A stretch of DNA of 64,000 nt, taken from contig NC_089444.1 in NCBI RefSeq assembly GCF_026210795.1, positions 4,082,501-4,146,500 on the forward strand, written 5' to 3'. Below are positions 31,856-44,177 of the stretch, one piece after another (within the stretch, counting starts at the first letter, position 1; each line of letters starts with the position of its first letter). This stretch comes from Rhizophagus irregularis (Eukaryota > Glomeromycota > Glomeromycetes > Glomerales > Glomeraceae). The notes beneath the pieces are model-generated. The model did not search any database. It worked only from the letters and a program-made list of their open reading frames with translations, and was not told the DNA's origin. The position numbers were made by a program, and so were the translations under genes.

Positions 31856-32775
31856 TTTGGAAAAAGAAGTTTAATTTAAAAAAATTTTATATAAAAAAAA
31901 TGTAATATAAAAATTAAGAACTGAGTTGACAAAAATTTGAAATAACATGAATTTTAAATTAATTCTTTCATTAATTATAAATTCAAGTAGTTTAAAAATA
32001 AAAATAGTAAAAAAAAATATTTTTTATGAAATATCACAGTATTTTTTAAAAGAAATACACTTATAATTTTAATTTGTAATTATGTAATATCCAAATATTT
32101 AATCTTACAAATAGAAAAAAATGTAAAAAAAATTTTATGATGTTTTTATAAAAAAAGAAAAAATTTTTAAATTTTTGAAAAAAAATTTCGTCTAACACTT
32201 TTTTAATTGATTATCACAAGATCTGCATGATCATCTATACATTTTTAATTTTTTTAACTTTATTTATTTCTTAAATAAGGGGGACTTCGTCCCCTAAGCA
32301 TATCATTTGTTCATATATGCCAATTTTTGGAATTAGCACTTTTTGATTCTAAAAAACAAACTTTACCAAATTACCAGTTGCACAAAATAATAATCTATGA
32401 ATAAAATTGTTAATCATATTTTTTTTAATACACCATTATTAAAATTTAAATAATCATTATAAAATTCTTGGAACAAAATTGCAAATAACTTGATGTCTAT
32501 GTAAGATAAATGGATGAATTTATATTCATCCAAAAGAGAAAATTAAGACCTATCTAATGAATCCAAAAACAAATGAATTGATTCACTGGTTGCTGAGCAA
32601 ATGCATTCAATATATTTTTTTTTTAATTTTTAACTTTGATTGTTGATATCACCATGCCTAGTAATGCTAAAATAAAGTACATTCTTACCTTTCAAATGAG
32701 TTTAAAATTATTTGATTAGCATATGTGAATGCCAAAATATTAATGAACTTGTTAATTGCATAAACTGACATAAAC
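31856..32775 (+). other. AT-rich stretch with a GGGGAC-TTC-GTCCCC hairpin
   Basis: No gene. The perfect 6-bp stem hairpin at 32280-32294 is followed by TAAGCATATCATTTG, resembling the spacing at the Helitron end candidate near 16297. Confidence 0.6.
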
Positions 32776-33934
32776 TTTACAGAAACTTACCATTTTTAAT
32801 CAATATAGAATCGATATCGTTAAGTTTATCTTAACGGTATCATTTTGATATCATTTCAATATCATTTTAATATCAATTTAATATCGATACGATATCGAAA
32901 TAAAGTATTATCACTTCGATATTATTTCGATATTAAATCGATATTGAAATGATATCGAAATGATAATTAAAATGATATCGAAATGACATCTTTAAATTAA
33001 ACTTAATTGCCGATCCATGAATGAATCGGACCTAGTGATCGGCAAAATCAAATCTCCACTTCCAAAAAAAGTAAAGTCGGTCAATTTTTAGCTAAACCAA
33101 TTAAATTTTTTTTTTAAAGAAAACTTAGAGATTAAATCTATTTTGTAAAAATATAAATTTAAGTATTTCAAAACTCAAAATTTTGCAAATTGCTTTTAAA
33201 TATCATCAATTAGCAAAATTTTAGTAAAAATTATTTATCATTTTTTTATCTAATAAAAGTACTAGCAAGAAGTCTCAAAATTCACACATATATACTTTGG
33301 ACATATATTAATAGAATATTAAAAAGAAAAATGATATAATAAATGTAAAAATATTTCCTATTTTAAGGTTAACTAACAATAATCCATTTTCCCATTTTTA
33401 ATGCCTATATGAAACTTTTATAAATCAATCTTTAGGAATTTAAAAATGGTAATTTTATCTTAAAATATTAGTTCTAAACATATTTAAAGCATTTATTTTC
33501 AAATTATTAAGTGAAAAAATTTTCAGTTTTGTGTCGATGATTACACAAATTACGATTTGAAGAAATTTAAAGTTTATTGGTGAAAGTTTGACTTTTTTAA
33601 GAGTTATTTTTGATACTTTAATAAAATAAAGCAAATGTCAAAGTTTTTTCATTAAAAATTTCAATTTATTCGATTAAAAATTGGTGGATATTCCTATATT
33701 GGAAATGCAGATTTAAGGGGTGGTCCGATTGGTACATGGATTACGAATTAAAGATATTATTTTGATATCATTTTTATTATCATTTCGATATCATTTCAAT
33801 ATCGATTTAATATCGAAATGATATCGAAGTGATAATACTTTATTTTGATATCGTATCGATATTAAATCGATATTGAAATGATATTGAAATGATATCAAAA
33901 TGATATCACTTGAAAACTTAAAGTTTCTGTAAAG
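32776..33934 (+). mobile_element. TIR element with long GATATC-rich arms
   Basis: The left arm (about 32776-32998) and right arm (about 33745-33934) are reverse complements over roughly 180-220 bp. Shared blocks include CTTTACAGAAACTT at the outer ends and AAATAAAGTATTATCACTTC inside. Each arm is itself made of repeated ATTTCRATATC units, so it can also fold on itself. The 750-bp centre has no gene. I could not define a target duplication. Confidence 0.7.
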
Positions 33935-35433
33935 AAGTTATCATTTCTTATCAAAAAAAAAATTTTAGAATCTTAACTTAAAAAAAATAAAAAATCTTAT
34001 ATTATAGCTTATATTTTTAATATTTTATATAAAAAAAAGTAGGGAACTGAAGTTAAAACAAATAAAAAATAATTTTTTCTTATGAATAATAATTTTTTTT
34101 TACTTACTGTTTAAAATAACCACTTTATATATTTATTAATTTTTTTTAACAAAAAAGTAATTGAAAAGTGATTGAAAAAAAGAATTGGTTATTATCTTTG
34201 TTTTTGAATATAATAAAAAAAATTTTTTTATTTTCTGATAAATTTGGATTATCTGAATATATAACACATATTTAATTTAGGTTTATAAAAGTTAAATGGA
34301 TAAAATTTTATGAAAAATTTAATTTTGGGTTAACTTTACTAACTGAAAGTTTCTTGAAGTTAAATCAGATGACCTTTGATTAAATATGTATTAAATTTTT
34401 TGTGAAGTTTAAAAATTGATAAGTATTGAATAAAAAGTAAAATAATTCTACAAAAAATAATATAGCATTGAACAATACAATGAGCAATTCTTGAGTGAAT
34501 AATGTTCAGTAAATGTCAATAATCAGTACATAATATTATTTTGCGTATTGTTTAAAGCTCCTGGCCAAATGGTTCTAATTTTTATTTTTTTTGATAATGT
34601 GTCAAAATAACTCGCCATCTATCGATGCTAAAATGATGATTTTGGCATCATTTGAAAGCTCTCAATAAGAGGATTCTAATGAGCTCTTAATCGTCTTTCT
34701 ACGATCACTGGATGGTGAATTATTACGTGAAAACGATTCTGACCAATTAAAAAAGAATTGAAAATTGGAACTGTTTGGAGCTTTTTTATTATTCAATGTT
34801 TTGATCATTGAAATGATCAACGCACTAGTATTATTGGTTTAATTTTTAATATAAAAATTATATTGTAATGGATAAAATAATTAAAACAATATATTATTTT
34901 TATTTAATAAATTTTAGTAAAAACTTCATTATTTAATTAAATGTTAATTAAATTTAATTGTTTTTTCATTTTTTAATTTTTTTTTAATTTTTTTTTATTT
35001 ATCTCTTTGACGATGATCAAAGAAAAAAGATGATCAACAAAATTTTTTTTTTACAAAAGTTTATTATTTGATAATTAAACTTAACAAGCAATAAGAGTAT
35101 CACAGAAGTGCCCAATTTATGATTTTATTCTAATGATGTCAAAAGAAGCAATATTTGCATATAGCAATATTTTTTGAAATATTAGCATTAAATAATGTAT
35201 TACTATTGAAATTGCGAATATGCATATGCATATGCAATATGCAATATGCATATTTATATATATATAAATTTGAACTCTAAAGTTCACGTTGCACACTTCC
35301 AAATTTCTGAAAAAATACTTGAAGATCACACAACAAATACCAAATTAAGCGAAAAAGTACATTTATTTGGAAAGTGATCATCAATAACTATCACATTAAA
35401 AGTATACTATTGCGAATGTATTTATTGCAAAAT
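33935..35433 (+). other. AT-rich stretch with one weak MITE
   Basis: At 34554-34785 the ends AAAGCTCCTGGCCAAATGGT and (reverse complement) AAAAGCTCCAAACAGTTCCA form an imperfect TIR around 230 bp, a likely old MITE. Otherwise only AT-rich sequence and an ATATGCATATGCATATGCAA-like run near 35217. Confidence 0.4.
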
Positions 35434-38347
35434 ATGGAGAGCAGTGGGAATTATTTCAGAAGGATCTTAATAAATACATTTCAAATTCAGAAATTTTAAA
35501 ATTTAATTTTAACAATAAAAATAATATTAATCATATATGGGATAAGATCAAAAAAGGTCTTGTTTAAGCTAGTAAAAATTGTATTCCAATAGAAAAAATC
35601 AAATTAACTAAAAGTCGAGTCAACCCAATGAAAATATCTAATGCATATAAAGTAATGAAATTTTTAATAAATTTCAGACGTTCAATTAAAGATTCAAGAA
35701 AAAGAAATCATGTGATCAGAAATTGGATTACATATAGAAAAAAATTATTGGAAATTGGAAGAGAAAAAAGTGATTATTGTTGGAATAAAATTCCTAAGGA
35801 TGATAAAAGTGTCAAGGAAATTTTTGAAGAAATAAAAAATTATATCAAATTTATTTAATCCTATATAATCATAATCTTTTACAATTCAAAGAAGAAAAAA
35901 TCAAACTAGCAATTGACTAACGCTGTGAAGATTTATTAGAAAATCAAAAACGTATGATTAATAGTATAATGGAACGTGAAATTAAATCTATTGTATTAGA
36001 CAAAGTTCTAATTAAAGAAAATAATGAAGATAAATTAATCACTGATGAAGAAAAAATAAAAGATATTGTAAATGATCATTTTCAAAATATTGCAGGATCA
36101 ACAAACCAACGTAAGATTTTATCAGAATATTGGGCAAAATTTTATTTTCTGCAAGATGAAATTAATGATATAATTTATAAAGATTTGATGGTAGAGCCTA
36201 CAAATAATGAATTGAATGAAGCTTTAAATAAATTATCAAATAATAAAGCTTCTGGACCTACAGGTATTAGTAATGAAATGTTGAAACACGCATCTTCAGA
36301 ATTTAAAGAAATTATTAGAAAATTAATTATTTTAATTTTTAATAATCAAGAGATACCATTAGAATGGAAATATGCTAATGTTTATCCTATACCGAAACCA
36401 AAGTCATGGGTTGTCAATTAGTTAATACACGCCCAATAACTTTGTTGGAAACGGCTAGAAAATTAATGGTATCAATAATGAATGCAAGATTATCAACAAT
36501 TCTTCAGAAAAACAAAATTCTTAAAGGTTTACAATTTGCTGGATTGCCTTTCAGTTCAACTTTTGAACCATTAAGGATTATTAATGAAATAATTCAAGAT
36601 GCTAATGAGAATGATAAGGAACTGTGGATTTTATCATTAGACATGTCAAAAGCATATGATCGGGTTAATATTTTTATGTTAGAAAAAGCTATGCAATGTC
36701 TTAAAATACCAAGTTCTTTTATTAATTTAACAAAAGAGTTATTTTAGGACGGAAAAATAGTGTATTTACAGCAGGAGGATTAAGTAATCCATATGATGTA
36801 ATGGGAATCGATCAAGGGGAAATAATCTCACCACTTTTGTGGTGTATATATTATGATCCACTACTTACTGCCATATAGCAAGAACACTTTGGATATCGTG
36901 TAAAGGCAAAAAAGAAAATCAATTTATATGAAAATATAGAGGTAGAAGTAAACCAAAACATTACCAGCATGACATATATGGATGATACTAATATGTTAGC
37001 TGGCAATAAAGAAGAATTAGAAAAAATATTAAAAACAGCTGATGACTTCTATACTCTTAACGATATTCAAATAAATAAAGAAAAATCTGAATTGTTACTT
37101 AAGAAAAAGAATTTTAATTTTAATGAAAAAATAGAGTTAGAATTTGGCAATCAGAAAATCAAAATCAAACCTAAAGGAAAAACAGAAAGTCTTAGAATCT
37201 TGGGTGTTTGGTTCAATATATATAATGATAACAATTTTATCAAACAACAAGCCTTTGATGAAGTCAAAAATTTAAGTAATAACCTGCTGAAGAACAAATG
37301 CATAACAGACAAAATTAGTTCCTATATTTTTAATGCTGTAATATTACCACGTATTGAATATAGGACACAAACGATAATACTATCAGAAAAAGATTGTGAA
37401 AAAATCATGGTTCTTTATAGAAAAAATTTTAAAAATAAATTAAAGTTAGCTTCAACTGCACCAAATATAATTATGGAATTGAATTTATTATATAATATTT
37501 GTTCAATTTTTGATAATCAATTGCAAGCTAAGGTTAATAATTTTATAATTCAAATTAATGATCAAGGAATTCTAGGAAAAATAATGGAGATTCGTTTAGT
37601 AGATATTCAAAATAAACTACTTTTACCTCTCAATCCTTTAATTAATTTTCCTTTTTCTAATAAAGATTTAATCTTTATGGGTCAACATTTGCAAAATAAT
37701 TTTATTATTAATAATTTATTATTAATGAAAAGTTATAATTTTAGTATAGAATTTAATAAACACAATATTGGAAAAAATAGTACTGTATTAGGAAGGGGTC
37801 GTCATATTATGGAAATTGTTGGAACTGAAAGTTTTTTGAAAAATATAAAAATTTTACATATGAATAATTTATACTTTTTGGACCAATTTTTATCTCCTGA
37901 TAACAAAACTCTTCTGACATGGTGGAATATAAAAAATAAGATATTTGCTCTTAGTAATAATAGAAATAGTAATGTAGTTAATACGCCAAATATATATAAA
38001 AAAATTCAGTCTTTAGTTACAACTAATGGAAAAATTATAATGTTAAAGAGGAATATATAGATAATAATGTAGTCACAAATTTGGGTGGTTATGAATTTTT
38101 ACCAATTAATATTCATATTAATAATATTATAACATCTTTTAATATGTTTCATTTTGAAAATATTTATGGAAAAATAATTGAAGAAAAGCCCTTTACATAT
38201 ATTTTTGAACATTTTAAAAGAATATCGAACACAAGTGAAATTAATTTGTTTATTAAAGTATGTAATGGTTGTGAATATAATATTGGTCAAATAGAGGGTA
38301 AATGTATAATAGAATCAATGAAAACTGAAATATATGAAGTGAGATAT
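35434..38347 (+). pseudogene. LINE reverse transcriptase, disrupted
   Basis: In order: an Arg/Lys-rich segment (IKDSRKRNHVIRNWITYRKK); RT fingers (NNKASGPTGISNEMLKHA, WKYANVYPIPKPKSW); after a frameshift near 36415 RPITLLETARKL and catalytic motif A LSLDMSKAYDRVN; after a stop at 36747 motif B GIDQGEIISPLLW; and motif C MTYMDDTNMLAG with the YMDD Asp pair (about 36972). A thumb/connection region with DNQLQAKVNNFIIQIND runs to 38060 and, after a further stop, to the insertion point at 38347. At least three frame breaks make it inactive. It is homologous to the minus-strand copy at the right edge (TDFCIQLNDNGLLGKITEIR). Confidence 0.9.
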
Positions 38348-38540
38348 CACTGGTCAAAATTGAGGTTATCGGGTACATATCAGGTATCCGATATATACCT
38401 GATATATATATGATATGTGTACGATATTTAATACTTATTTAACAATCCTACACATATCGGGTACCCGATATCTGTAGTACAAATGTAGAAAATCGGATAC
38501 ATATATTATACATATCAGATATATATTGGGTACATATCGG

Positions 38541-38863
38541 TAGTGTTTGGATCCGAATCCGGTTTGACCCGGGTCAATCCGGATAAAGTGCGATTATCCG
38601 GGTAAAAACCGCGGTTTTATCCGGATTTCGTCGGATTTTATCCGGATTGCAGATTTCGGATAAACTGTTGTATTTCATGAACTAATGATCAGAACTTTAT
38701 GATTTATGGCTTGTTTGAAAGCTCTTAGTGTTACAAATACGATCATAGTACTCAAATTTGTTGATAATTGGATTTAATTCCACCATTTACAAAATTAAAG
38801 TTTTTATCCGGATTGAGTAATTATTTTATCCGGATAACGGTTTTTATCCGGATCCAAACACTA
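38541..38863 (+). mobile_element. 323-bp hAT-like MITE with 8-bp duplication
   Basis: The TIR is TAGTGTTTGGATCCG on the left and (reverse complement) TAGTGTTTGGATCCGG on the right, with CATATCGG perfectly duplicated (38533-38540 and 38864-38871). The interior repeats TTTTATCCGGAT. It shares end motifs with the 17.4-kb element. Confidence 0.9.
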
Positions 38864-40010
38864 CATATCGGGTAGTAAAATATCGGGTATATATAGTAAG
38901 CATATCTGATACCCGATAGATTTTAATAAATATCAGACAGATATCACACATTTATCAGACATACTGATAGGTATCCGATATGTGTCCAAAATTTTTATAA
39001 TTTAAGCTGAATTTATTTATTTTAAAATATGCTAATAAAATTATAATTTAAATTTAATTATAATATTAACAGTTAATTCATTTAATTGTATTAAAAGTTT
39101 TATTTTATTTTTATTAATTAATATTAAAGAATATTACAAAAAAATATAAAAACATTATTCTAGATATATAAACTCAATTAAAATTATGTGAAATGCATAT
39201 ATAAACCTCCTTTTATACGTTGGTAGGTTAAAAGCCATTTATCTGTTATCTACAAATAATGTGTTCACTCATTTGCTGCTTATTTTCATTTCATTATTTA
39301 TGTCTATTTAATTTGATATTTAAAAGAAAGAAATAGAAACATTAAAAGTATTTTAGTATTAGAAATATTAGTATGAATATTGTTAAAAAGAAAAGGAATA
39401 GTATTAAGAAATGTTAGTATAAATGGTAGTAGAAGTGTTAGTACTTGCCGTCAGAATTAATTACGGTATATGAAGCTTATATAAAAGAAAAGAAACATTA
39501 TAAAAATAGTTAGTAATAGAATATGTTAGTATGAACGTTATGTTAGTATGTATAATTGTTAATAAAAAATGTTTAGTACGAAGTAAAATATATTAGTAAA
39601 AACATACGTTAGTAGGAAGATACATATCTGATATTAGAAATAATATATTAGGAAAAGAAAAGAAGTGTTAAAAATATTAATAATATAATAAAGGAAGAAA
39701 AATATCAGTAAAAAATGTACCTTTGTATTTATTTTACATAAAACGATAAAATAAAAATTTTAAGAGAAAGGGTTTAAGAAAAAAAAAAATAAACGCGAAA
39801 GATAAATAAATAAAAAATCGCATTATCCCGTGATTAACAATAACTATTAATTTTTATTGGCTATTTAGGTAATTATTGATTTTAAATTGGCCAGTGTTTA
39901 ATATAAATGCATTTATACTAGAATTATTACACTCAATTGCACTCAATTGCAAGTTAAATTCTTTATTGCTTTAAATAATACAAAGTTATGCATTTCTACC
40001 TGTATATACC
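38864..40010 (+). other. AT-rich part of the 5.8-kb element
   Basis: After ATATCAGACAGATATCACAC-like repeats (to about 38990) there is AT-rich sequence with scattered short motifs such as AAATATTAGTATGAA and GTTAGTATGAACGTTA. No gene is visible. Confidence 0.5.
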
Positions 40011-40254
40011 TAAGGTTGCTTGTCTAAACCTCTTCAAAATCCTACGATTAGTTTCGTCAAAATTTTACTATAGATTTATTATAGTTTCGGCAGAGTTTTG
40101 GCAGTTTCGGCATTTATAATAAGTTTCGGCAGTTTCGCCTTTCTCCAAAGTTTCGCCAGTTTTTTAATATAACTTTAATATAGTTTCGGCAGAATTTCAC
40201 TTTTCGGCGAAACACCATCTTGCCTAAACCCCTAGGTTTCGGCAAGCAACCTTA
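40011..40254 (+). mobile_element. 244-bp hAT-like MITE, TAAGGTTGCTTG ends
   Basis: The left end TAAGGTTGCTTGTCTAAACC and the right end (reverse complement) TAAGGTTGCTTGCCGAAACC form TIRs. TATATACC is perfectly duplicated at 40003-40010 and 40255-40262. The interior holds about eight GTTTCGGCAG-type repeats. A 2.3-kb relative is at 55546-57853. Confidence 0.92.
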
Positions 40255-40325
40255 TATATACCTATTAGTCACCTATCAGTTACTTATCAGTCACCTATCA
40301 GTCACACATACCTGATACCCAATTC
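40255..40325 (+). repeat. CACCTATCAGT short tandem repeat
   Basis: About five units of (C)ACCTATCAGT / TACTTATCAGT with a period of 11 bp just right of the MITE. Confidence 0.7.
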
Positions 40326-40374
40326 ATTAAAAATTCATAATAAAAAGAAACATTATTTACGTTTCTTCAATATA

Positions 40375-43010
40375 TTAAAAAATTTCCCAAGCTTGCAATT
40401 TCAAGTCCGGGTTCATCCAAAAGTCTAGCAACCTAAAAAAAGAAGAAAGAAACGTTTAGTAACGTTTCTTAAAGAATAAATAAAAAAAATCCACTCCCGA
40501 CCTATTTTTTACCTAAATTCCAAAGTCCGGATTTATTTAAAAGTCTAGCAATCTAAAAAAAAGAAGAAAGAACGTTAGAAACGTTCTATAATTCACATGC
40601 CACCTCTATTTATCTATCCAATTCGTCCAAGATACTGGAGTTCTTACAAAAAGAAATCAAGAAATCTGGCGACCTATAGAAAAGAAAGAGAGCCAGCATA
40701 CTGCGAGGAAGACAGTTCTGACATTTTTCTTAAAAAATTCTGGAGTCCTACAGAAAAGAAAGCTCAGTCCCGGCATTCTATTAACGCTTGCCAAATAAAT
40801 TTAAAAAAAATAAAAAAATTTCGAAGGTCTACCTTCAAAATGGGAGTCCAGAACTTGTCTTTCAGCTTCCATAATCAAAAAAAAGGATGTTAGTAACGTT
40901 TCGCTAAAACTAAACAAAAAATAAAAAAATAAATAAAAAATTCAGTGTTACCTTGAGTCCGGAACTTATCTTTCGGCTTCCAGAACCTAAAAATAAAATT
41001 TAAAATGTTAGTAACGTTTCGCTAACACTGGTAAAAAAATGGTCTATTCTACACATATCTTACACATATCTTACATATATCGGGTACTCAAAATGTAGAA
41101 AATCATACACAAATAATACACATATCATACACATATCGGGTACTTATATATATAGTATACCTATCAGGTACCTGATATATGTATGATATATATATTAGTA
41201 CCCGATATGTGTATGATATGTGTATTATTTGTGTATGATTTTCTACATTTTGAGTACCCAATATGTGTAAGATATGTGTAGGATAAATCATTTTTTTACC
41301 AGTGTAAAATTAAACAAAAAAAAACAAAATAAAAAAATTTCCAAGTGTTACCTTTGAAATGGGAAGTCCAGAACTGTACCTTCAGCATACTGGCCTTAAA
41401 AAAAAAAAATAAAAGAAACGAACTTAAGTTAATGTTCGTTAAATAAAATTTAAAAAAAAAAAGTAATTAAGATAAATTACTTTGAAATGGGACTATGGGA
41501 GTCACTTCTGCCCAGACCTAAATAAAGAAAAATAAACATTAGTTAATGTTCATTAAATAAGATAATAGAAACAAGAGTTGTATTACAGAAAAAGGTCTGA
41601 TGTTCTACAAAAAAAAATTAAGTGATATTTATATTCTGAGATAAAATCTGCATGTTGCAGATTATGTGACGCAAGTAGAATGTACACAGATTAATATATA
41701 ATTAATTATTACAAGAAAATGTTAACCAATCAGGCACCTACCCGATTGGTAATTTTTTTTTGATCGGTCACCTGATTTATTTAATAATATTGATTGATAA
41801 CTATTATTTAGTTTAATTTACCGATTGATTTCTGGCTAGGAAGAACAATATTGTATAAACATAAATTTTAACCTTATATAGAATACTGATCTACCGATGA
41901 TTAATTCGCGATTAATATTTAATTATGCAGACTTCAATTTTTACAATAGTTTTACAATTAAAATAAATTATATGCAATTCTGTACGAAATATATTAACAT
42001 TGTTAAATAACAATCATTGGTATCATACCACACCGATAATCGGTGTTAGTTTGACTTTTTTTTATTTTATATTTCCAACTTTATCGTCGTCTTTTTATTC
42101 TTTTATTCCCCTTTAAATTTATTTTTCTAACTTCACTAATAAATTTACATATATTAAAAACATTATTATATTTATTTTATTGTTTTATTGTAATATTTTT
42201 ATTTTATCGAAATAACAATATTTTTGTTGAACATAAATTAAACCAGTGATAATATATCTAAGTTCGCGTCCTAAAAGTAAAAATATATATATATATGTTA
42301 ATGTATTTCTTTGAAGCAATTAAATAAAACTCCACCCATACATACTACCTTCAAGTCCAAAGTCCTATAACCTAAAAAATAAAGCAAAGAAAAATGGTAT
42401 TCATGTTGTTACGTAACACCCCTACATGACCCACCCACCCAAATAACACCCACTGAAATAACACCCACCACATATCCTGCTTCAAGAGAAAGTTAGGAAT
42501 CTAAATAAAAGAATGGTGTTAGTGTTGTTGCTTTGTAACATTATTATACAACCATACACCCATCCAAATAACACCTACCACTTATTCCACTTCAATAAAA
42601 AGCCGGAGATCTAAAAAATAAAAGAAAAATGGTGTTAGTGTTATTTTATAATGCCATTCATAATTATACACTCACCCAAGCTTCACTTAGCGCATATTTC
42701 ACTCTAGAAATCTAAAAAAATAAAAAAAAAATAGTGTTAATGTTGTTTCATAACGTCATTCATAACCATACATGATATACCCACCAAATGTTCGCTTAAC
42801 GCATATTTCACTTCAGAAATCTAATAAATAAAAGAAAATAGCGTTAGTGTTGTTTCATAATGCCATTATACAACCACCCACCCACTCAAACAACGCTTAC
42901 CGTATATTCCACTCCAAAAGAATTCCAGAAACTAAAAAATAAAAAAAAAATGGCGTTAGTATTATTTCATAATGCCATTTCATAACCATACATTCACCTA
43001 AGCTCATATT
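40375..43010 (+). repeat. Diverged tandem array carrying GTTAGTAACGTTTC-like inverted motifs
   Basis: About 20 diverged units of roughly 100-130 bp. Each has a CAAAGTCC(A/G)GA block, an A-rich run (CTAAAAAATAAAAGAAAA) and a variable palindrome-like core: AACGTTTAGTAACGTTTCTT at first, then GGTGTTAGTGTTRTTTYATAATGCCATT further right. Units drift gradually along the array. It is interrupted by the palindromic MITE at 41026-41304. An ORF of 98 codons at 40597 lies inside and is most likely chance. Confidence 0.7.
41026..41304 (+). mobile_element. 279-bp nearly perfect palindromic MITE
   Basis: Ends CACTGGTAAAAAAATG on both strands, flanked by TAA (41023-41025 and 41305-41307). The two halves are reverse complements for almost their entire length (for example CTCAAAATGTAGAAAATCAT against its complement), leaving only a short centre. 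It can form a 130-bp hairpin. Same family as the ends of its 5.8-kb host. Confidence 0.9.
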
Positions 43011-44177
43011 TCACTACTCTGAGGGGCCAAACCCTAAAAATATAAAAAAAAGGAACGTCAATAACGGTTGTGGATAAAAACAATAAAGAACAGATTCAGC
43101 TTACCTAATTTCGCTGAATTCAAAGTCCAGAAGGCCGTCTTTACTTCATTCTAACAGGAATCCATAACCAGAAGAATATCCTTAAGAAAAAAAAAGATCC
43201 TGGTTTTTACCAATGAGAACTTTTACTATAAATGTAAAAAATTAACCGTTTATTAAGTTTATTTTTCTAATTATTAGGAAACGTTGGCGGTTGTACATCT
43301 TTTAATATTAAAAAATAATTTTTTTTTAAAATTATTCAGTCTAAAATCTAAACCGTAAAAGAATAATTTAAAAAAAAAAAATTATCAAATTTATCAACCG
43401 ATCAGTAGATCAGTATCATAAATAGTAAATATGAAAATTATAATATCATATGATATACTACGCTGAAAACGCCGCAGTTTCAGTTTCAGCATTTCAGCAT
43501 TTTAGGCCGATTTTGCGAAACTAATTTCACACGCCATTCTGCCGAAATTCCCTAGTTTCAGCAAGCAATCTTAAGTGTAGAGAACAAGTATTTTTATTAA
43601 AAACATTAACTAATGTTCTTTTTTTGTTTTTTTTGGACATTTGCAAATGATAAAAATAACAAATTAATAGTAATTCAGCATCATAAATTATTATTTATTT
43701 TTAATTACATGTCAGTTTTTTAAGTGTTACGAACTTGTAGGCATAAAAATACATGTTATAATCATTTTTTTTTTATTAATATACATATTTGATAATAATA
43801 AAATAAATTAATAGTGTAAATATAAAATTATTTCAGGTTATACAGGTTGGATTAGGTCAAATGGGTTACCCGACCTGTCCTGACCCATTCAAAATATTAT
43901 GTGTGCCAGTCCATCTATGAACTCAAGAAAAATCACTTTAAAGTGTGACAAAAAAATCATACAGATATCGGTGCCCGATATTTATTAGATAACAGATCGG
44001 TGACTAATAGTATGGATATCGGGCACCTAGTAATTTATATTTTTTGAGATTTACGCATTAGGTGACAAATCGGATACCCGATATGTTATTGATATGTAAA
44101 AATGCCCGATATGTGCCTAATTAGTCACCGATATATAAGTACCCAATATGTGTAGGATAGATCATTTTTTGACCTGT
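43011..44177 (+). other. Right part of the 5.8-kb element
   Basis: Contains a remnant of the TAAGGTTGC hAT family (right end AGCAAGCAATCTTA near 43574, with GTTTCAGTTTCAGCA-type repeats from 43480) and, from 43960, the right arm rich in TATCGGGCACCCGATAT-like sequence. No gene. Confidence 0.5.

Larger units (their letters stand above)
38348..44177 (+). mobile_element. 5.8-kb TIR element inserted in the LINE
   Basis: The ends CACTGGTCAAAA on the left and (reverse complement) ACAGGTCAAAAAATGATC on the right are related to the small MITE at 41026-41304. Flanking duplication is TAT or ATAT (38344-38347 and 44178-44181). With the 4-bp choice the LINE frame rejoins as EVRY-KRLIKWKGYKAYLL. The arms are full of ATATCGGGTACCCGATAT-like repeats. 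No transposase is seen, so this is a non-autonomous, swollen element. A 3-bp TAA duplication on the small relative would suit the PIF/Harbinger group; that assignment is tentative. Confidence 0.65.

Noticed and set aside
40597-40893. 98-codon ORF in the drifting array
   Set aside because: It spans repeat units and has no recognisable domain; repeats without stops create it.
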